Positions 59,007 to 64,000 of a stretch of DNA of 64,000 nt are shown piece after piece. Numbering within the stretch: position 1 is the first letter of the stretch; the number at the start of each line of letters is the position of its first letter. The position numbers and the translations under genes are program-made. Where the stretch lies: NCBI GenBank assembly GCA_030062745.1, contig CP099848.1:15549081-15613080 (forward strand), given 5' to 3'. The notes under the pieces were generated by a model. That model did not search any database. It had not been told where the DNA came from and worked only from the letters and a program-made list of their open reading frames with translations. The stretch is from Capitulum mitella (lineage: Eukaryota; Arthropoda; Thecostraca; Pollicipedomorpha; Pollicipedidae).

Positions 59007-59052
<46 letters not shown>

Positions 59053-59239
59053 ATGTACATGGGGATAAATGCAATTTTCTGTTTGATGAATAGTAACAAA
59101 AAAAAACTTACAAATCTCCGTAAGTCAAAATAAAGTGGGCTAAATCCGTTGGGAAATGCACATTTCCGGGGGAGGTTAGGTTATTGGGCCCTCGGCTCAG
59201 CCCCCCGCCCCCAATCATTTACAGAAATCAACACCCCTG
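58802..59239 (-). mobile_element. hAT-type MITE (CAGGGG family), reverse orientation, 438 bp
   Basis: On the minus strand it starts CAGGGGTGTTGATTTCTGTA at 59239, includes the AT microsatellite (59008-59051), and ends near 58802 with CACCCCAG-like sequence. Flanking 8-mers do not match clearly. Confidence 0.7.
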
Positions 59240-59690
59240 ACTGCTACATTAATTGTACTACACGCTTTGTTCTTTTTTTCCACGGCCAAAGAAGAGTTTG
59301 GCTGCTGCCGTTGATCGAGAGGGACGCCGCTATCTTTATGGCTGGCTTATATGACTTATATACGGATATCTATATACGGCCGTGGGCTTGCGATTAAAGC
59401 CTACAAGAAAAATATGCCTTTTCACGAGCTGATAAAATGATTATTGCAAGGAAAATGTGCAAGTGCGTGATGCCAGGCTTAGTCAAGCTTCTTGTGCAAA
59501 TATTCCGCATGGTTCATTTGAACCGTACCCAGGTCGCAAATAAAAGCCATTGACAGGTGAGCTGGTGCGATCGAAACCCAAAATTGGCATTGGCCATCTG
59601 AACCACGGACACACAAAATGCAGTATTACGTGGTGGCAAATGGCCTTGCTGAGACTGTTTACTTTACTGTTCTTTACCACAGGACTTCGT
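59240..59690. other. Unassigned sequence
   Basis: Nothing recognised. The last ~60 bp (59631-59690) reappear at 60016 inside the next element. Confidence 0.4.
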
Positions 59691-61091
59691 TTAACCCTAT
59701 TCCCGGAGGGCTAAACAATACGGCAGATTCCCGGAAGGGGGGGGGGCGGATTCGCCCCCCTTCCTGAGATCTCGAGAACTACACATCCGATTTCATCGCA
59801 ACAAAAGGGAAATGAATAATATTTGATTTGCTGTGACGTAAACTACACTTAAAAAAAACTTCAGCATTTTGAAAGCGGTGGATACAGAAGGGCAAAAATA
59901 CAAAAATGGGGATACTTTCGGACGTCTTTATAACTCCGCTGTTAATGGACCAATGTTGATGAAACTGGCTTGAATCGAGATATTATGGATGGGAATTTTA
60001 CCATTTGTACAAATATGGTGGCAAATGGCCTTGCTGAGACTGTTTACTTTGCTGTTCTTTACCACAGGACTTCGTTTAACCCTATTCCCGGAGGGCTAAA
60101 CAATACGGCCGATTCCCGGAAAGGGAGGGGGCGGATTCGCCCTCCCCCCCTCCTGAGATCTCGAGAACTACACATCCGATTTCATCGCTGTACAAATATG
60201 TGAAATTTTGAGAAAATCATAGGTGTCCACAAGGTTTCAAAAATAGGAGGATTAGTTTTTGAACAACTGAATGAACAAAAAAGGTAAAAACACTTTTTTG
60301 GCTTTTGTTGGTTATGTTATGCTAAAGAAGCACAAATCGTGTCACACTGTTCGTATAAAGTTAGCATGGGAGGTGCCAGGGACATGAAAAAGGGGAACTG
60401 TCATGGGCATATGCTCTTCAGATCAACTTGTGACCTTTGACCTTAAATGACCTCCAGTGACCTTGGAGTCATTTGCAATGGTCTCGTGTGCATTTAGTAT
60501 TATCTGTAAACATTTTCAATCATTTGAATCCACTCTCAAAAATTTCATGTTACGGCTATTGCGATACAGGCTACGCGCACTGACATTTTAGGCCATAGCT
60601 CCGTGACCCGATCTGATATCAAGCTGAAACTTGATACACAAGTAGAGGGCACCCTTCTACGTCGTATATTCTGGGTTTGCCATTTAAAAAATAGCACCGA
60701 AATTATTACTATGAAACCAAATTCTGACTTGTGACCTTGACCTGACCTTCTGATATGTGACCTCAAACGAACAAAATTATATTTACGCGTTGCCCAGCTA
60801 TTTAGCTATTCATCCATATAACGTTTTAAGTTCTACCTTAAAAACGCTCTTTTGGCAGTCATTTTCCTTTTACCTTCAACAGGGCAAAAAATGGCCTGAG
60901 GTGCTTCCGATAAACTTTGCCTGGCTCCTCCCCTGAGCAGAAAAGAATTTCGAAATTTTGTCGCAGTACGCACAAAGGATAGGGTAGGAAAATTCACCAA
61001 GTTTGGTAAAGCTACGTCAAAATTCTTGGAATTGGCAAGCAAAAAAGCCGAGGTGGGGCGAATTCATCTCCCCTGCCAGCAATAGGGTTAA
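59691..61091. mobile_element. TTAA element family 1, copy with an internal duplication that includes flanking DNA
   Basis: TTAA at 59691 plus CCCTATTCCCGGAGGGCTAA; right end GCCAGCAATAGGG with TTAA at 61088-61091. The stretch 59631-59802 (about 60 bp of flank plus the element's left end) is repeated at 60016-60187, 385 bp further on, with the word TGTACAAATATG at both junctions. After the second copy the element continues as in other members. Confidence 0.8.
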
Positions 61092-61199
61092 GGAATTTTG
61101 AATGGGGTAGCCAAGTCTTCCAGCCTGGTATTGGTATTCCAGCTGCACCTATCCACTATGGAAGTGTAAAAATGAGATCGCGGAAAATCTGCACGTATG
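61092..61199. other. Short spacer
   Basis: Nothing recognised. Confidence 0.4.
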
Positions 61200-62445
61200 T
61201 TAAACCCGGCATTGACTGGGGTGTTCTGCCACCTTCCATTCACGGGGTCGTTTAACGCTGCACCCCGTCTATCTCAAAAACCATTAGTCCGATTCGGCGG
61301 ATTCAAATCCCAATCGATAGCGCCAAACCTTGCAGCCCTATGACATGTTCGTTTTTTGTTGTTTTTCGGTTACTGATGACGATGAAGGGCAGGTGAAACA
61401 TGCAAAAGTGACCATTTTCTTCAGGGTCGCCTAATGTCAATGAAAAGCAGTCGGAGACTGAAGTTTTCGTGACAGCATGTTTTTAGCAGCTTAGTCTCAT
61501 ATTCTAAGCCCCACTTGACCCAAAGTCATAAAGTCAAGGTCACGGGTTGGGTCAAATTTCACCTCCGTTATAACGTGTCATGCTATGTTATCCATGTTTG
61601 TTTACTATGTCATGTTATACATGTTTCCTGCCCCATTTGACACAGACATTCTAAAAACGACACTTTGAAAGGGCATTGGGCACAAAAAAGCCTTCAAATG
61701 GCCCCAATTATCGTTCCAACAACATTCCAACGTTTTGTAGTTCCGGACTCGAAGTACCACGAGCACGCTGGTGACCTCCATTTGATATCTCTGGATTAAG
61801 TTTGTTCCATGTTGCACAATTCCACGGAATGTTACACAATTTGCAAAGGTCGATATCTCCACACCGGTCGTCCAGGTGGTCAAACAAAAGTAATAAGTTG
61901 ACTTGCTACGCTGAAATCCGCATAAAACCACCAAATGTCAAACTACGAAGAAATCTTGCAATGTTGTAAGGAACTGATGTATGTAGTGAGTTGTACGTAC
62001 AGTTTGTTGCAGGAGAATTTGGGGTCTGGCCGTATCCAAGAATTAGTTAATCCAGTTCCTTTTTCAGAATTTCTTCTCATTTGACCCGGAAAATGAAAGG
62101 AATATATCTGACCCATTGTGACGCAGCATGAAGTCAGAAGAGCTCCATATTCAACTGTGAGGTGATGCTGATATGGAATACAAGCCACAGTCGCCGTACA
62201 TTGTAAAAACCGGCCGGCAATGCGTCGGGGAACGTCTTCAACGTTAAATCGCAAAATATGGTCGTCTTTATAACGTCATCAAGACGTGGCCTAAGATGAT
62301 CTCGTTTCCAAATTTTTTACTGTGTACGTTTGATGTAGAAAAGATGCTGAAAGTTTTAGGATGCTGCGTTAATGCGTTTGGGAGATATCTAACAAATGTG
62401 CCAAGGGTCAGCTAAACGCGCCACCCCCCAGTCAGTGGCGGGTTT
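61200..62445. mobile_element. TTAA element family 3, copy 2 (~1.25 kb)
   Basis: Begins TTAAACCCGGCATTGACTGG and ends CACCCCCCAGTCAGTGGCGG followed by GTTT, the complement of AAAC plus CCGCCACTGACTGGGG, so the ends are about 20-bp inverted repeats. Parallels 50671-51905 throughout and is non-coding. Confidence 0.7.
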
Positions 62446-63498
62446 CTGTAGCTCCTGGGAGGAAGATTTTTTTTATTTGTATAGAATAGTTTTCCACGCG
62501 AATACTGGCTTTTTCCAGTTCATGCAGTTTGCCTTGAAAATAATCCTTTTCCCCCGATAACCTACCCATGAGCCATAACCTCGTGAAACTTACACCAAAA
62601 CAATGTTTTGACCCCTGCCATTTCAAAAGTGGCCTTGCATGTTGCCCCAGATAGCTTCTTTGACCTTTTGTTGCCGTTTACCGGACCAAATATGTACCAA
62701 GTAAAACAGTTCATAGAAACGTATCCAAGTCCGTTGGATTATGTCGTTATTACACAGTTCGGAAGACGAACATAGGTAAGATAACAAACGTACGGTTGTA
62801 TAATGCACATGATAACCGCATGCGACATGAAGCAAGGGATATCACTCTAGTAATATCCTTTAACATGATGCACTTTTTCACAAAACTAGTCCCAGTGAGT
62901 ATGCTCGACTTTATCGCAATTATCGCGTTTTTTGCTACGTCTTTTTTATGCAATACTTTAGTTAAGAAATTAGCTTCCGCGAAACTCGGAGGGATGCATC
63001 CCAGTCTGGCTAAGCCAATCTCACATGACAATACGTTGCTGCAGTGCCTGACTGGCGGTGTTCCTTGGCACGCTAGTGACACGTAAATGATTCACAGGCC
63101 CAATTTTAGGTCGTATGGTGTCATTCCTACTGTACATATGGGTTCAGACATTCTTTCTTTGCTCCATTCTGTGGACTCTGTGACCGGTCCAGCGTGTAGC
63201 AACCATGTTGCAAACAGGGGCTGCGAATTTCCGAACAAGATCGCCGTCGGAACTTCTTCAGCATGTAACAAGACGCATTACCTTTCCTGTGGTAGATTTG
63301 CATTCATTGCTGGGTATCGAAACGATACTATGCTCTCATGGGGGCTCCTAGCTGCCCAATTCATTAGCATTTACAAAGTAACATGGCAATGGTCACCAGG
63401 GTGAAGGAGATTTCATGAGAGACAGGGGTCCCTTGAAATCCTGGCATTGTGAGATGCAGAGATGCCAAACACTGCTTCTTTGTAATGGGAAGTAAATA
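62446..63498. other. Unassigned sequence
   Basis: Short open frames on both strands, none recognisable. Confidence 0.4.
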
Positions 63499-63729
63499 AA
63501 AGACTGTAAATATCGATACGCCGCGTCCTGACCAATGAACTTACATGTGCAACATTAGAAAAATTGCAAGAAAAAAGAAGTAATGACAATGATAAGACAC
63601 GGAACGAATGGGCGGTGCTTGCAAAGAAAAGACTACAAACATCTACACTCCGTGGTATCACCAATAAACTTAACTACACAGCATTATAGAAATTACAGGA
63701 AAAATCAGTAATAGATCGAATAAGACACT
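63499..63729. repeat. Diverged ~129-bp tandem duplication
   Basis: AAGACTGTAAATATC...GATAAGACAC (63499-63601) resembles AAGACTACAAACATC...GAATAAGACAC (about 63628-63729), including the shared order CACCAAT/GACCAAT, AACTTA, AGCATTA/ACATTA and ATTACAGG/ATTGCAAG. Confidence 0.7.
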
Positions 63730-64000
63730 GCAAACTGATCTTATTTCTTTGATGTCGCATGTGATAAACATATGCATTTTACCACGTATCATTGGTTTCT
63801 AGATTGCGTCTACGCCGACGGCATCCGCATCGCTTCGCTTGCCGGCGCATCATCTCGCCAACGCTAGGTCGCACCGACAAGAAGCCGGGTGCGTTCGACG
63901 CAGAATCTACGGGAGCATTGCATTATGTGCAACTTGGTCCACATTTATTTCCAGATTGATATCTGCCATGTTATATTGTAATATTTTGTCGTCGGAGATT
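63730..64000. other. Unassigned sequence
   Basis: Nothing recognised up to the window edge. Confidence 0.4.

Noticed and set aside
1-64000. Retroviral, LTR-type or Polinton-like copies
   Set aside because: I looked for paired long direct repeats, primer-binding sites, integrase or protein-primed polymerase motifs and saw none. The reverse transcriptase sequences present are of the LINE type.

Overview
This window reads as nuclear DNA of an arthropod. The reasons are a (TTAGG)n telomere-type tract, ordinary eukaryotic splice signals, LINEs with zinc-knuckle ORF1 proteins, and very many small DNA transposons. A tick or other chelicerate, or a crustacean, would fit, but I cannot decide between them. 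There are no bacterial operons, no rRNA, no convincing tRNA and no CRISPR array. I saw no retroviral, LTR or Polinton-like copy.

Host coding content is tiny. A first coding exon at 32854-33003 (+) in a CpG-rich block resembles the start of the SCY1-like pseudokinase family (SCYL2-like). It ends at a clear splice donor, and I see no second exon in the 31 kb that follow. A probable terminal exon of an unrecognised protein lies at 17403-17713 (+), and its stop codon sits in a 38-bp inverted repeat.

Layout. 1-6.9 kb: GC/CpG-rich, non-coding, with 28-, 32- and 33-bp minisatellites. 6.9-7.8 kb: a foldback element (9-bp target duplication) with a TTAGG core, then a hAT-type MITE with a perfect 8-bp duplication. 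11.2-14.0 kb: two rearranged LINE fragments. 18.3-26.9 kb: LINE A, split by a ~6-kb composite insertion that holds 197-bp inverted repeats, a degenerate ~22-bp array, a decayed hAT transposase and a second decayed DDE-type transposase. 28.7-31.5 kb: MITEs and a 1.7-kb palindromic Mutator-like element with a visible empty-site paralogue. 34.8-39.55 kb: LINE B, nearly full length with few breaks. 43.8-62.4 kb: copies of at least two families of ~1.2-1.3 kb TTAA-flanked elements with CCC-starting ends (piggyBac-like, non-coding), interspersed with MITEs, AT microsatellites and hairpins.

The main biology is transposon ecology: elements nested in elements, non-autonomous families that outnumber any coding copy, and several unrelated families dense in AGGTCA/TGACCT half-sites. 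The strongest oddity is the Mutator-like foldback element carrying telomeric repeat DNA between its inverted arms.
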